Below are positions 1 through 10,100 of a stretch of DNA of 64,000 nucleotides, piece by piece (the first letter of the stretch is position 1; each line of letters starts with the position of its first letter). The position numbers were made by a program, and so were the translations under genes. The notes under the pieces are model-generated. The model ran no database searches. It had not been told where the DNA came from and saw only the letters and a list, made by a program, of their open reading frames with translations. Origin of the DNA: Bacteroidetes bacterium GWB2_32_14 (GTDB lineage Bacteria; Bacteroidota; Bacteroidia; Bacteroidales; UBA12077); contig MENK01000008.1 of NCBI GenBank assembly GCA_001768235.1, positions 248,001 to 312,000 of the forward strand, in the 5' to 3' direction.

Positions 1-469
1 GTTTATCTATTACCGTTCCTGAATTTGGATTTATTGTCCAACTGTTTTCATCAATCATTTCAGGTAAAAGAAGGTTATTTGTATTAATAGATTTAATACT
101 ATATCCCGCCTTTATTCCAAAGTTTACAGACCATAACTTTCGTATTTTGAAATGATAGGCATATATTAAACTAATATTTAAATCATTAATAGCTCCCTGT
201 GCCTGCCTGTCGTTCATAATTTGAAACCCCAGGCCCCCGCTTAATCCATCAAAATACTGGTCATAAGAAGCACTATATGTAGTATAATCACCATAAGAGC
301 TTGGCAATAATGTTCTGTAATTTAATGAAAATCTCGACATATTATCTGAACCTGCAAAAGCGGGATTTAAATAAAGCATATTCGCGTAATATTGAGAAAA
401 CTCAACGTCCTGTGGAAAAATATTCTGAAAACTAGATATAAATATGAAAAGTATAATTATCTTTTTCAT
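1..469 (-). CDS. PorP/SprF-family type IX secretion membrane protein (C-terminus cut by window edge)
   Basis: I translated this from the reverse strand; the ATG is at 467-469 and the frame stays open to base 1, so about 156 N-terminal residues are visible. A signal peptide (MKKIIILFIFISS...FPQ) is followed by DVEFSQYYANMLYLNPAFAG, the typical start of mature PorP/SprF proteins, then beta-strand-like segments (SRFSLNYRTLLP, GLGFQIMNDRQAQGAINDLN). The family forms outer-membrane barrels that work with type IX secretion, often one paralogue per large secreted adhesin. It is transcribed away from porU. Which paralogue it is cannot be told without the downstream gene. Confidence 0.88.
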   Translation of the reverse strand, partial: MKKIIILFIFISSFQNIFPQDVEFSQYYANMLYLNPAFAGSDNMSRFSLNYRTLLPSSYGDYTTYSASYDQYFDGLSGGLGFQIMNDRQAQGAINDLNISLIYAYHFKIRKLWSVNFGIKAGYSIKSINTNNLLLPEMIDENSWTINPNSGTVIDK

Positions 470-621
470 GTATAAGCAAACATCCTTTTTATTAATTTTT
501 CAAAATTACAATATTGATAAAATTACTACCGTTTTAAGATAATTAATTATAAACAAACGATTCACAAGCAGATATTATTACTTTGTGTAAAGTTTTGTTT
601 CTTTGTAAAAAATATATAAAT

Positions 622-3600
622 ATGAAAATTAAGTTATTTATCATTCTTATAATTCTTTCTCCTTTTATATGCAAATCACAAGAAAAAAGTTTCGAAAAGT
701 TTATTCGCTGGCAAACTCCGCGAACAATTTCTAATTACAAAAATATTGAAGATAAAACAATTGGTAAGAAAGACTTTTTATTTTTTGAAAATGCATCTTT
801 TACTAATGAGAATCCATATATACCTTACTATTTTGAATTACTGAAAGTAAATTCGGCACACGTTCGTATTTCAGTTTCCCATATTAAAACCCTGAGTTTA
901 AATTCTGAAGAATTAAAAATATTAGGCAATAACATAAAAATACCTGAAAAGCCTGAATATAACTATAGCATCCAATACCAGCGGGGTAAACCTTATATAT
1001 TATTTAATTTCCTGCCACTTATTAAAAATTCCGTATCAAACCAGGTTGAAAAAGTAATATCGTTTAGAATTAATATTGTTGATGATCAAAAATTAAAAAC
1101 AATTAAACAACACTATGGTACCCTGTTTCAATCAGAATCTGTATTACAAAATGGGAAGTGGGTAAAAATAAAAATAAGCCAGGATGGAATATACAAATTG
1201 AGTTATTCTGAACTTATTGGAATGGGATTTTCTAATCCGGAAAATATAAAAGTGTATGGAAACTCAGCAGGAATGCTCCCAATAACAAATACCGATCTTT
1301 GCCAGGATGATTTAATCCAGAATGCAATATACATGGAAAAAGGAAGTGATGGTATTTTTAATTCCGACGATTATATATTATTCCTGGGAAAAAGCCCTCA
1401 TCAATGGCAATATGATGCAGATGAAAATTTTTACTCTTTGAACAGGCACTTATTTTCCGATTATAATTATTATTTCTTAACTACCGATGCGGGTATCGTT
1501 AATTACATTTCCAATTCAGGTTTCCTGCCGGGGGCTGTTGTTGAAAATGTAACTTCATTTACCGATTTAAAGCATCACGAATCTGATTTATTCAATTTGA
1601 TAAAATCCGGGCAACTGTGGTTGGGTGAGAATTTTGATATCACAACGAACTATGAATTTAGTTTTAATTTCCCCGGGTTAATAAAAACAAGTCCTGTTAA
1701 GATAAAATCAGGCATTGCTGCCCGATCGGGAGTTAACTCTGCTTTTACATTTCATTCCGGCTCCACGACCATTTTTAATCAGGAAATTGCCGCCGTTAAT
1801 TTAAGCTCCTATACTTCAATATATGCCAATATAGCTAATCCGTCAGGAAGTTTTACAAGCCCGTCGGACCAGGTTAAAATCAATATATCTTACAACAAAC
1901 CATCGGCTTCATCAGAAGGATGGCTCGATTACCTGACATTAAATGCTCAGCGCCAACTAAGTATGAGTGAGAACCAACTTGTTTTCAGGTATTACAATTC
2001 TGATTTGGTATCAAAAATAATTGAGCTCACCTTGCAAAATGCCACAAGTGAAACTAAAATATGGAATATAACAAATGTTAATCAACCTGTAAACCTTGCA
2101 GTTTCTGCTTTACAAACAAATAACTCAATTACCTGTAAAGTTGCAGTTCAACCGGGGATAAATGAATTTATTGCATTTAACAATTCGGGTTACCTTACAC
2201 CTGTTCAGGCGGGAGAAGTTGAAAATCAAAATATTCATGCACTCAATCATCGCGATATGATTATTGTATCTCACCCTGATTTTATTTCGCAGGCAAATCA
2301 ACTTGCCGAACTTCATGCCGCAAATGAAAACCTGAGTGTTGCAGTTGTAACAACAGAACAGGTTTACAATGAATTTTCATCGGGAACACCAGATGCAACA
2401 GCCATTCGAAATTTTGCAAGAATGATTTATAGCCGGCCATCGACAAGTGATACATTAAAATATTTGCTTTTACTTGGTGATGGCTCGTTTGATAATAAAT
2501 CGATAAGTGCTCAAAATATTAATTATGTGCCAACTTATCAATCAGTAAATTCTTTGAATCCCACCACATCTTTCGTTACAGATGATTTTTTTGGATTGCT
2601 CGATGCGGACGATAATGTTGAAGCAACAAACTCAGGCCTGGTAGATATTGGAATTGGCCGGTTCCCTGTGCAATCGGCAAATGAAGCACAAGATATCGTA
2701 AATAAAATAATTACATATTCTGATCCGGTTAATTATGGAAACTGGTTAAATTCAATTTGTTTTATTGGCGATGATGAAGACAATAACCTGCACATGGAAG
2801 ATGCAGACAGACTTGCCACTTTTGTAGATACAAGTTATCGGCATTTTTATATAAATAAAATCTACCTTGATGCCTTCCCTCAAACTTCATCAGCAATTGA
2901 TGAAAGCTATCCTGAAGTTAACCAATTAATAAATGATGTTGTTAATAATGGGATTTTGATATTCAATTATACCGGGCATGGTGGTGAAAGTGGCCTGGCA
3001 CATGAGCGGGTTCTTACAATTGATAATATCAATTCGTGGAAAAATAAAAACAAACTGGCAATTTTTATGACTGCAACCTGCGAATTTAGCCGATTTGATG
3101 ATCACAACCTGATATCAGCCGGAGAATTGGTATTACTCAATCCGAACGGAGGAGCTATTGCATTATTTTCTACAACTCGCCTGGTATATTCAAGCCCGAA
3201 TTTTGTATTGAACAGTAAATTTTACAATTATGTTTTCGAAAAAGACTACAAGGGAAACTACAGAGCATTCGGAGATATAATAAGGCTGGCAAAAAACGCA
3301 TCAGGAACCGGAAATAACAAACGAAACTTCACTTTGCTTGGAGATCCTGCTTTAAAGATTCCTCTTCCCCGACTGTTTATTATTACTGACTCAATAAACG
3401 GGAATAGTGTAACAGAATATACCGATACACTTAAAGCATTACAAAAAGTAACGATTTCCGGCCGTATCTCTGACGAAAACAATTTATTTATTTCAAATTT
3501 CAATGGTGTAATCTACCCGTTGGTTTTAGACAAGAAAAAAGATATTTCGACCCTGGCAAACGATGGCGGAACACCAATGACTTTCTCTTTACAAAATAAT

Positions 3601-4449
3601 ATCATTTATAAAGGAAAGGCGAGTATAAATAATGGCAGGTTTGAATACACCTTTATTGTTCCCAAGGATATTTCATACAGCTTAGGAAATGGTAAAATCA
3701 GCTATTTTGCAAGTGGAATGAATAATTTTGCAAAAGGATATTTTAATGATTTTATTATCGGGGGTTCATCAGATTCATCACCCGAAGATAACATCGGGCC
3801 TTCAGTAAATCTGTATATGAATGATGAAAATTTTGTTTCAGGAGGTATTACCAATCAAAATCCTAAACTATATGCAGTAATTATAGATAGTAGCGGAATT
3901 AATACAACAGGCAGCGGAATAGGGCACGACATTGCTGCAACTCTCGATAATAACACGAGCAATGTAATCGTGTTAAACAATTACTACGAATCGGATATTG
4001 ATAAATACCAAAAAGGCAGAATCGAATATTTATTTTCGGAACTCGAAGAAGGAAATCATAATCTTAAACTGAAAATCTGGGATGTTTACAACAATTCAAC
4101 CGAAGAATATCTTGATTTTATAGTAGCCGAAACAGCAAGCCTGGCATTAAAACATGTGTTCAATTATCCAAACCCGTTTACTGAAAATACAAGTTTTTAT
4201 TTTGATCACAACAGACCCAATGAAGATTTGGACGTACTGATTCAAATTTTTACTATATCCGGCAAATTGGTAAAAACAATACACCATATACTAAACTCAA
4301 ATGCTTTTCGTTCTGATGCTATACCTTGGGACGGGCTTGATGATTTCGGGGATAAAATCGGCAGGGGTGTTTATGTTTACATGATAAAAGTGCGCTCGGC
4401 AGATGGAAAAACAGCTGAGAAAATAGAAAAATTGGTAATACTTAAATAA
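622..4449 (+). CDS. porU: Type IX secretion system sortase PorU (C25 gingipain-like peptidase)
   Basis: A 1275-aa protein with a signal peptide (MKIKLFIILIILSPFICKSQ) and the C25 cysteine peptidase core. The His motif NYTGHGGES has His near residue 786 and the Cys motif FMTATCEF has Cys near residue 820, spaced as in gingipains. The C-terminus (from about residue 1180, FNYPNPF ... GRGVYVYMIKV) looks like a T9SS sorting-type domain, which PorU is known to keep. In the known system PorU removes the C-terminal signal of secreted cargo and joins it to lipopolysaccharide at the cell surface, with PorV as cargo shuttle. The frame also opens at a TTG at 583, but that TTG lies inside a promoter-like TTACTTTG (578-585), so I take the ATG at 622. 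porV follows after 58 nt. Confidence 0.92.
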   Translation: MKIKLFIILIILSPFICKSQEKSFEKFIRWQTPRTISNYKNIEDKTIGKKDFLFFENASFTNENPYIPYYFELLKVNSAHVRISVSHIKTLSLNSEELKILGNNIKIPEKPEYNYSIQYQRGKPYILFNFLPLIKNSVSNQVEKVISFRINIVDDQKLKTIKQHYGTLFQSESVLQNGKWVKIKISQDGIYKLSYSELIGMGFSNPENIKVYGNSAGMLPITNTDLCQDDLIQNAIYMEKGSDGIFNSDDYILFLGKSPHQWQYDADENFYSLNRHLFSDYNYYFLTTDAGIVNYISNSGFLPGAVVENVTSFTDLKHHESDLFNLIKSGQLWLGENFDITTNYEFSFNFPGLIKTSPVKIKSGIAARSGVNSAFTFHSGSTTIFNQEIAAVNLSSYTSIYANIANPSGSFTSPSDQVKINISYNKPSASSEGWLDYLTLNAQRQLSMSENQLVFRYYNSDLVSKIIELTLQNATSETKIWNITNVNQPVNLAVSALQTNNSITCKVAVQPGINEFIAFNNSGYLTPVQAGEVENQNIHALNHRDMIIVSHPDFISQANQLAELHAANENLSVAVVTTEQVYNEFSSGTPDATAIRNFARMIYSRPSTSDTLKYLLLLGDGSFDNKSISAQNINYVPTYQSVNSLNPTTSFVTDDFFGLLDADDNVEATNSGLVDIGIGRFPVQSANEAQDIVNKIITYSDPVNYGNWLNSICFIGDDEDNNLHMEDADRLATFVDTSYRHFYINKIYLDAFPQTSSAIDESYPEVNQLINDVVNNGILIFNYTGHGGESGLAHERVLTIDNINSWKNKNKLAIFMTATCEFSRFDDHNLISAGELVLLNPNGGAIALFSTTRLVYSSPNFVLNSKFYNYVFEKDYKGNYRAFGDIIRLAKNASGTGNNKRNFTLLGDPALKIPLPRLFIITDSINGNSVTEYTDTLKALQKVTISGRISDENNLFISNFNGVIYPLVLDKKKDISTLANDGGTPMTFSLQNNIIYKGKASINNGRFEYTFIVPKDISYSLGNGKISYFASGMNNFAKGYFNDFIIGGSSDSSPEDNIGPSVNLYMNDENFVSGGITNQNPKLYAVIIDSSGINTTGSGIGHDIAATLDNNTSNVIVLNNYYESDIDKYQKGRIEYLFSELEEGNHNLKLKIWDVYNNSTEEYLDFIVAETASLALKHVFNYPNPFTENTSFYFDHNRPNEDLDVLIQIFTISGKLVKTIHHILNSNAFRSDAIPWDGLDDFGDKIGRGVYVYMIKVRSADGKTAEKIEKLVILK

Positions 4450-4474
4450 AGTAATTATCGAATAGAAATAATTT

Positions 4475-4482
4475 TATATTTG
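4475..4482 (+). promoter_or_regulatory. Bacteroidetes -7 promoter box before porV
   Basis: TATATTTG matches the Bacteroidetes -7 consensus TAnnTTTG exactly, 25 nt before the porV ATG. No clear -33 TTTG is present at the usual distance. It suggests porV can be transcribed separately from porU. Confidence 0.45.
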
Positions 4483-4507
4483 CAAATCTTACAACGAGGA
4501 ATTTTAA

Positions 4508-5689
4508 ATGAAAAGATTAATTTACATTTTGCTGTTTGGATTAATATTAACAAACATAACCGGTTATTCGCAAGTAACATCAAATGACTTAATTGGCTCA
4601 GAAAATGCAATTGAATATGCTGTTCCGTTTTTAATTATTGCCCCCGATTCAAGAGCTGGTGCAATGGGTGATGCAGGGGTTGCCACATCGCCAGATTACA
4701 ACTCGATGCACTGGAATGCTGCTAAATATGCATTTATTGAAAGTGATCTGGGAATTTCAGTTTCCTATACTCCCTGGCTGCGAAACCTTATTGGTGATAT
4801 AGATTTAGCATATGTTTCAGCTTTTAAACGAATAGACCAAAGACAAACAGTTGCGGCAACATTGCTTTATTTTAGCCTGGGCGAAATTCAATTTACAAAT
4901 GACATTGGGGAACTATTAAATGTCCATAAACCCAACGAATTTTCTGTTGATGTTGCCTATGCCCGCAGTTTTTCCGATAATATTTCAGGAGGTATTGCAT
5001 TCCGTTATATCCGTTCAGATATCACCGGTGGTGCATACGCTGGAAGCACTGAAACAAAAGCAGGAAATGCAGTTGCAGCAGATGTTTCGATGTATTATGT
5101 TAACGACCGGATTAAACTTGCACAAAAAAATTCCACCCTTTCGTTTGGATTAAATATCTCGAATATCGGTTCAAAATTATCTTATACCGACATTGAAAAA
5201 GATTTTTTACCTACTAACTTAAAATTAGGACTCGCTTATTTAATCAATATCGATGATTTTAATTCTTTAACTCTTGCTATTGATTTAAATAAATTTTTAG
5301 TACCTACACCTCCTGATTACGACAGTTTAAATGTAATTGTAGCAGGTTACGATCCCGATGTTTCTGTTCCACAAGGTATGATTCAATCGTTTTACGATGC
5401 TCCCGGGGGATTTTCTGAAGAAATGCACGAGATAAAATATTCTATTGGAGCTGAGTACTGGTATGCAAAGCAATTTGCTGTTCGTGGCGGGTATTTTACT
5501 GAAAATGAAAATAAAGGAAACCGTAAATATTTTACGGCCGGCGTTGGTTTAAAGTTTAATGTTTTTACTTTCGATTTTTCGTATTTGATTTCAACACAGC
5601 AAAATCATCCTTTGGATAAAACCATGCGTTTTACTTTAGGCCTGGATTTCCAGGCATTACGTAATCAAAAACGGCAAAAAGCAAGCTAA
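4508..5689 (+). CDS. porV: Type IX secretion outer-membrane protein PorV
   Basis: A 393-aa protein with a signal peptide (MKRLIYILLFGLILTNITGYSQ). It has the PorV/LptO signature near the mature N-terminus: FLIIAPDSRAGAMGDAGVAT followed by NSMHWNAAKYAF. The remainder is alternating strands of a FadL-like outer-membrane barrel (GGIAFRYIRSDITGG, FAVRGGYFTENENKGNRKYF, ending in strands to FTLGLDFQALRNQ). PorV binds the C-terminal domain of T9SS cargo after it leaves the translocon and hands it to PorU, so the porU-porV pairing is functionally coherent. ispF starts one base after the stop codon, which suggests cotranscription with an unrelated isoprenoid gene. Confidence 0.93.
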   Translation: MKRLIYILLFGLILTNITGYSQVTSNDLIGSENAIEYAVPFLIIAPDSRAGAMGDAGVATSPDYNSMHWNAAKYAFIESDLGISVSYTPWLRNLIGDIDLAYVSAFKRIDQRQTVAATLLYFSLGEIQFTNDIGELLNVHKPNEFSVDVAYARSFSDNISGGIAFRYIRSDITGGAYAGSTETKAGNAVAADVSMYYVNDRIKLAQKNSTLSFGLNISNIGSKLSYTDIEKDFLPTNLKLGLAYLINIDDFNSLTLAIDLNKFLVPTPPDYDSLNVIVAGYDPDVSVPQGMIQSFYDAPGGFSEEMHEIKYSIGAEYWYAKQFAVRGGYFTENENKGNRKYFTAGVGLKFNVFTFDFSYLISTQQNHPLDKTMRFTLGLDFQALRNQKRQKAS

Positions 5690-5690
5690 A

Positions 5691-6173
5691 ATGAATATTC
5701 GGATAGGACACGGATACGATGTTCACCGCCTCGAAGAAGGCCTTAAACTGGTTATCGGGGGCATAACAATACCTCATACAAAAGGTTGTGTTGCCCATTC
5801 CGATGGCGATGTACTTATACATGCTATCTGTGATGCCCTGCTTGGAGCTGCCGCACTCCGCGATATTGGATTCCACTTTCCCGATACAAGTAACGAATTT
5901 AAAGGTATTGACAGTAAAATTCTTCTTAAACGAACATTTCAATTATTAAACAAGTATGGGTATTCTCTTGTAAATATTGATTCTACAATATGTTTACAAA
6001 AACCAAAAATCCAGGAATACATTCCGGAAATGATTCGTACACTTGCAAATACACTTGAAGTTAATCCCGATAAAATATCAATAAAAGCAACTACTACCGA
6101 AAAGCTTGGATTTATTGGCAACGAAGAAGGAATTTCTGCTCATGCTGTTGTTTTAATCCAAAAAATTGTTTAA
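5691..6173 (+). CDS. ispF: 2-C-methyl-D-erythritol 2,4-cyclodiphosphate synthase
   Basis: A 160-aa cytosolic enzyme of the non-mevalonate (MEP) isoprenoid pathway that cyclises CDP-methylerythritol 2-phosphate to MEcPP and CMP. The metal-binding GHGYDVHRL at residues 5-13 gives the conserved D-x-H. HSDGDVLIHAICDALLGA carries the second metal ligand and the substrate site, and KATTTEKLGFIGNEEGISAHA near the C-terminus is the nucleotide-binding signature. Length is normal for the family. It starts 1 nt after porV ends and is probably read through from it. Confidence 0.96.
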   Translation: MNIRIGHGYDVHRLEEGLKLVIGGITIPHTKGCVAHSDGDVLIHAICDALLGAAALRDIGFHFPDTSNEFKGIDSKILLKRTFQLLNKYGYSLVNIDSTICLQKPKIQEYIPEMIRTLANTLEVNPDKISIKATTTEKLGFIGNEEGISAHAVVLIQKIV

Positions 6174-6207
6174 CCTTCCTATCATCTGTCAACATCTATA
6201 TTTCCTA

Positions 6208-6239
6208 TTTGTAACATCCTCGGAAAAAATGTATTTTTG
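6208..6239 (+). promoter_or_regulatory. Bacteroidetes-type promoter before the CoA-binding gene
   Basis: TTTG at 6208-6211, a 20-nt spacer and TATTTTTG at 6232-6239 match the TTTG (-33) / TAnnTTTG (-7) pattern at the expected spacing. The next ATG is 42 nt downstream. It separates the CoA-binding/thioredoxin pair from the porV-ispF unit. Confidence 0.6.
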
Positions 6240-6281
6240 AATAGAATTCTTACTAAAAAATAAATATTGAAATTTTAAAAT

Positions 6282-6641
6282 ATGAAAAAGACACTTGTTT
6301 TAGGAGCAAGTCCAAATCCAACCCGGTTTTCTTACAAAGCAGTTAAAAGCCTTGTTCGCCATGGGTTCGAAGCAGTACCCATTGGCAATCGTAAAGGGCA
6401 AATTATGTGGCAGGATATTATTATCGGAAAACCTGAACTTTCTGATATACACACTGTAACAATATATCTTAATCCTGAAAATCAAAAAGAATACTACGAT
6501 TATATCATCAACCTGGCGCCAAAACGTATAATCTTTAACCCCGGTTCAGAAAACCAGGAACTTATACAACTTGCAATGGAAAACAATATTGAGGTATCTA
6601 TTGCATGTACACTTATTATGCTAAACACGAATAATTATTAA
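6282..6641 (+). CDS. CoA-binding domain protein (YccU-like)
   Basis: A 119-aa single-domain protein. The start (KTLVLGASPNPTRFSYKAV) is the Rossmann-type nucleotide loop of the CoA_binding_2 family, and the rest (GFEAVPIGNRKGQI ... TIYLNPENQKEYYDYIINLAPKRIIFNPGSEN) keeps the family's pattern, including the conserved N-PG. Members bind CoA, but no precise reaction is known for stand-alone proteins. Its stop codon overlaps the next gene's ATG by one base, so the two genes are probably cotranslated. Confidence 0.85.
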   Translation: MKKTLVLGASPNPTRFSYKAVKSLVRHGFEAVPIGNRKGQIMWQDIIIGKPELSDIHTVTIYLNPENQKEYYDYIINLAPKRIIFNPGSENQELIQLAMENNIEVSIACTLIMLNTNNY

Positions 6642-7009
6642 TGATACCATCAATAAATAGTTTACCGGATTTTAACGAATCAATTTCGCAAGACAAAGCT
6701 GTGCTTTTTTATTTTTCTCACCAGTTATGTAATGTGTGTAAGGTATTAAAACCCAAAATTGAAGAGTTGCTTAACACTGAATTTCCGCAAATGCGAATGT
6801 ATTATTGTGATACCATGGAACATCCTGAAATTGCAGCTCAGAACTCTATATTTGCTGTGCCAACACTGGTTATTTATTTCGAGGGAAAAGAATACATTCG
6901 CAAAAGCAGAAACTTTGGGATTAATGAATTACAAAATGAAATTGCCCGTCCTTATTCATTATTATTTAGTTGTACGCAAGCCGAAAAAATGACACAGCAG
7001 CCAGATTAA
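6641..7009 (+). CDS. Thioredoxin-family protein
   Basis: A 122-aa cytosolic thioredoxin-fold protein. The active site Cys-Asn-Val-Cys at residues 30-33 follows a predicted strand (VLFYFSHQLC), and the cis-proline motif FAVPTLVIYFEGKE is at about residues 70-84, as in thioredoxin. The CNVC dipeptide differs from the common CGPC, so its redox potential and partners may differ. It overlaps the CoA-binding gene by one base, which suggests a shared role, perhaps protection of CoA thiols; that is inference. The C-terminal tail after residue 105 is not conserved. Confidence 0.88.
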   Translation: MIPSINSLPDFNESISQDKAVLFYFSHQLCNVCKVLKPKIEELLNTEFPQMRMYYCDTMEHPEIAAQNSIFAVPTLVIYFEGKEYIRKSRNFGINELQNEIARPYSLLFSCTQAEKMTQQPD

Positions 7010-7030
7010 CTGCTGATTTAAAAGACAAAA

Positions 7031-7120
7031 ATATGCCAACGCACAAAAACAAGAGTGTTCCAGCCCGTCCCACGACCATCCCATCGCTTCCACACACTTG
7101 TTTTTCTTGCCTACGCACAC
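7031..7120. repeat. Structured cassette-boundary-like element A upstream of the NTPase gene
   Basis: The 150-nt gap before the NTPase gene holds a 14-bp inverted repeat with one mismatch (7045-7058 against 7092-7105). It also holds a direct repeat, TGCCAACGCACA at 7034-7045 and TGCCTACGCACA at 7108-7119. The GC-rich centre contains AGCCCGTCCCAC (7062-7073), which recurs with one change at 10493-10504 beyond the far end of the same gene. The CCAACGCACA 10-mer also recurs there. This looks like a recombination or insertion boundary rather than a promoter. Confidence 0.5.
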
Positions 7121-7159
7121 CAGATTGAGGATTAAACTTATATCTTTTAGATTTTAGTT

Positions 7160-10100
7160 ATGAGAAATGCCTATAGTGGATATACTTATCAAAAGCATGT
7201 AACTAAATTGTTATTGAGCAAAATGGACGTTGAGCGTTCAATCGATAAGATTGAAATTGAGGCTGATGTGAATAATAAATTTGATGATGCTAAAATCTCA
7301 TTCGGAGATGTAGAATACTATTTTCAAATTAAAGATTTTGAAGGGATTTCATTAGATGACCTTGTTTTATCTGATGGAAATATTAAAATTCGTGGAAATA
7401 GCCATAAACTTTCCGATGCAAAAAATATTCTGTTTTTTAAAAGTATTCCCTTAACTCCTAATTGTGAAATATTAGGTTTTCCAGCTTTTAAATTGTCTGA
7501 TATTTATATTGTTTCATTTAACCGTTCTCAAATAGACAAGAAAATAGCCGAGTTTTACAAGAATGACACACTAAGAAAACAGGAAATCGAAAATTGGTTT
7601 CATGAGTGCTTAGATAAGCGCGAGTGGATTCTTTTAAGGGAGGATTTACCTTCAATAAAAGTATTTAACACGGAGCTCCAAGAGAAAACGATTGACACAG
7701 GTAGAAAACATCTTCAAATACACAACTTGTTATTGATTGAAGGGAAACCAGGTGTAGGGAAAAGCCATTTTGTGAATAGTCTTACTAAAGAATACAATAA
7801 ATCAATTTTATATCGATTTTGGATTAGTAGTCAAGACGAAGACTACGAAAAAAGATTAAAATTTAAAAACTTCATTTTTGATTTCTCAAAAAAACTATTC
7901 AACGACCAAAAATTCAGAGAAATAAGTGAAATATTTAAGGAGATTAAGAAAAGACAAAAAACAGTTATAATTGATGGATTAGACCACATTGAAAACTATA
8001 ATCTACCTGAGTTTGAATTATTCATCGATTTTATAAATAAGTTAAAGAACTATTGTAAAGTAATTGTACTATCACGACCTCTACAGAAAAAGCTTGAATG
8101 GGAAAAATTCAACTTGATTAATTGGAATGAAAAACAAACCCAAAAAGTTCTTGATGAACTATTTCATATTTCAGATTATCAGATTTTTAAGAAAATATAT
8201 TCAATCACTGATGGCTATCCTATATTAGTTAAATATATAGCGGAACATTACAAGCTTTACAAAGCTATTCCAAATTTAAATAAACTTGAAAGTGTTGATA
8301 GTTACTACAATAACTTGATAAAGCAGGAAAAGGGAAAACAATTATTATCGCTATTTCTATGCAATCGTTCTTTCTTCATGAAATCGGAAATCATTCAGAT
8401 TTTGGATGAAGCCGCAAATTATGTGAATGAGTTTATTGAGGAACATCCATATTTATTTGAAATCAGGTTAAATAGAATTTCTTTATTTCATGACAGTTTT
8501 AATACTTTTTTGCGCAAACAGAAAATCGACTATTCTTCTATCTCAGAAAAAGTTAATCTATATGTTTATAATTCTATTCAAAGCATAGATAAAAGGTTCT
8601 TATCTCGTTTCAATTACTTCTATCTTGATAATCAGTACAAAAAAGACATTATTCTGAAGTATTGTCAGATAAGCACTTTTAAGGAATTGATTCAAAATGT
8701 GATTGACTATGAAGCAATACAATCATTCTATTTTCAAATAAGAGAAGCGATAAATGCTTTGAATTATGAAGATTTAGAAATAACTCATTATTACGATTTA
8801 TCTTTAATTTTAAATATTGTAAGCAGAGACCATATTTCAACTCTTAATGCCTTATATTATACATATACTAAAGCTCTTTTAGCCAATGGTTTTTCAGAAG
8901 AAAACATTACAAGTACAAGGTACTTATTTGCAATGTTGTGTTATATAAAGTCGAATGATTCAACATTACTCTTCAATATAACCAGTGATGATATGTATTC
9001 AACAGAGCGGTTTTCCGAAAATTTGCAAGATGAAATCGATACAGAGGATTATTTTTTTGACCAACATGAAAAGGCTTTAACAGAAGAAAGGTTAGATGAA
9101 TTAATTCAAGATAAATTAAACTTAAAGGATATTGTTACATATAGTTTAGAAAATTCATTTATTCACGGAAATACAACAGGCTCATTTTCTGTTTTACACG
9201 ATTGCATAAAGCTCTACATATCTGGTAAAGAAGATATTGCGATAAACAAATTAGCTTCATTTCTTAAGCCATATAGCTCTCAAGAATATTATTCTAATTG
9301 GACATTAAAAGATGCTAAAAGAAATATTCTTGCTTATGGATATTTACCAGAGATAAATGACTATAAGAAGTTGTCTCTACGTGATTTTATTCTTGCGCGA
9401 AAGGATTTAGGTAGTTTCGATTTGAGAGATGAAATTCACAATTTTATACGTTTATCACTACAGGAATCAAGAAAAATAGATATATCCAATATTTCACCTT
9501 ACTGGACTAAATATTACCAACGTAAAGATTATTCATTTATTAACCTTGATACAGCACTATATGAATTTGAAAAAAAATGTTATGTATCTAAGTTTGAATG
9601 CATAGAACTTATTCATAAAATTCAGGAGATATCAGAAAAAGGATATAGAGGATTGCTATCAGGTTTTGTAGAACTATATCCTCCACACGAGATATTGCCT
9701 TTTATTCTCGAAAATTTTGACATAGAAAGCCTGAGAATAGAATGGTTTCATTTACCTGTTGACTATATAAACATATTTCCTGACCAGATTTTTAATTTTG
9801 CTTTAAGTGAAATATTAAGATATCATAATTATAATAAAGAGATTGATTTAAATGATATCTTGAATGTGCTTTATTCAAATAGGTTGAATGAATTAGCGCA
9901 GATTTTAGAAATTACAAAATATTCAATTCGTGTCCCTAAATCCCATTCAATTATTAAGGAATTTAAAAATAGTAAATTAAGCTTTGTTCAATTTGAACCA
10001 GATAAATATGAATATAAAGATGATAGTCAAAGTCGTTTTAATAGGGGGGAGTTAACGATTAAAGACAAAGAATTTATATTAAGCAATAATATCAAATCTT

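Noticed and set aside
583-621. Extended N-terminus of PorU from the TTG at 583
   Set aside because: The TTG lies within a promoter-like box and the ATG at 622 gives a normal signal peptide.
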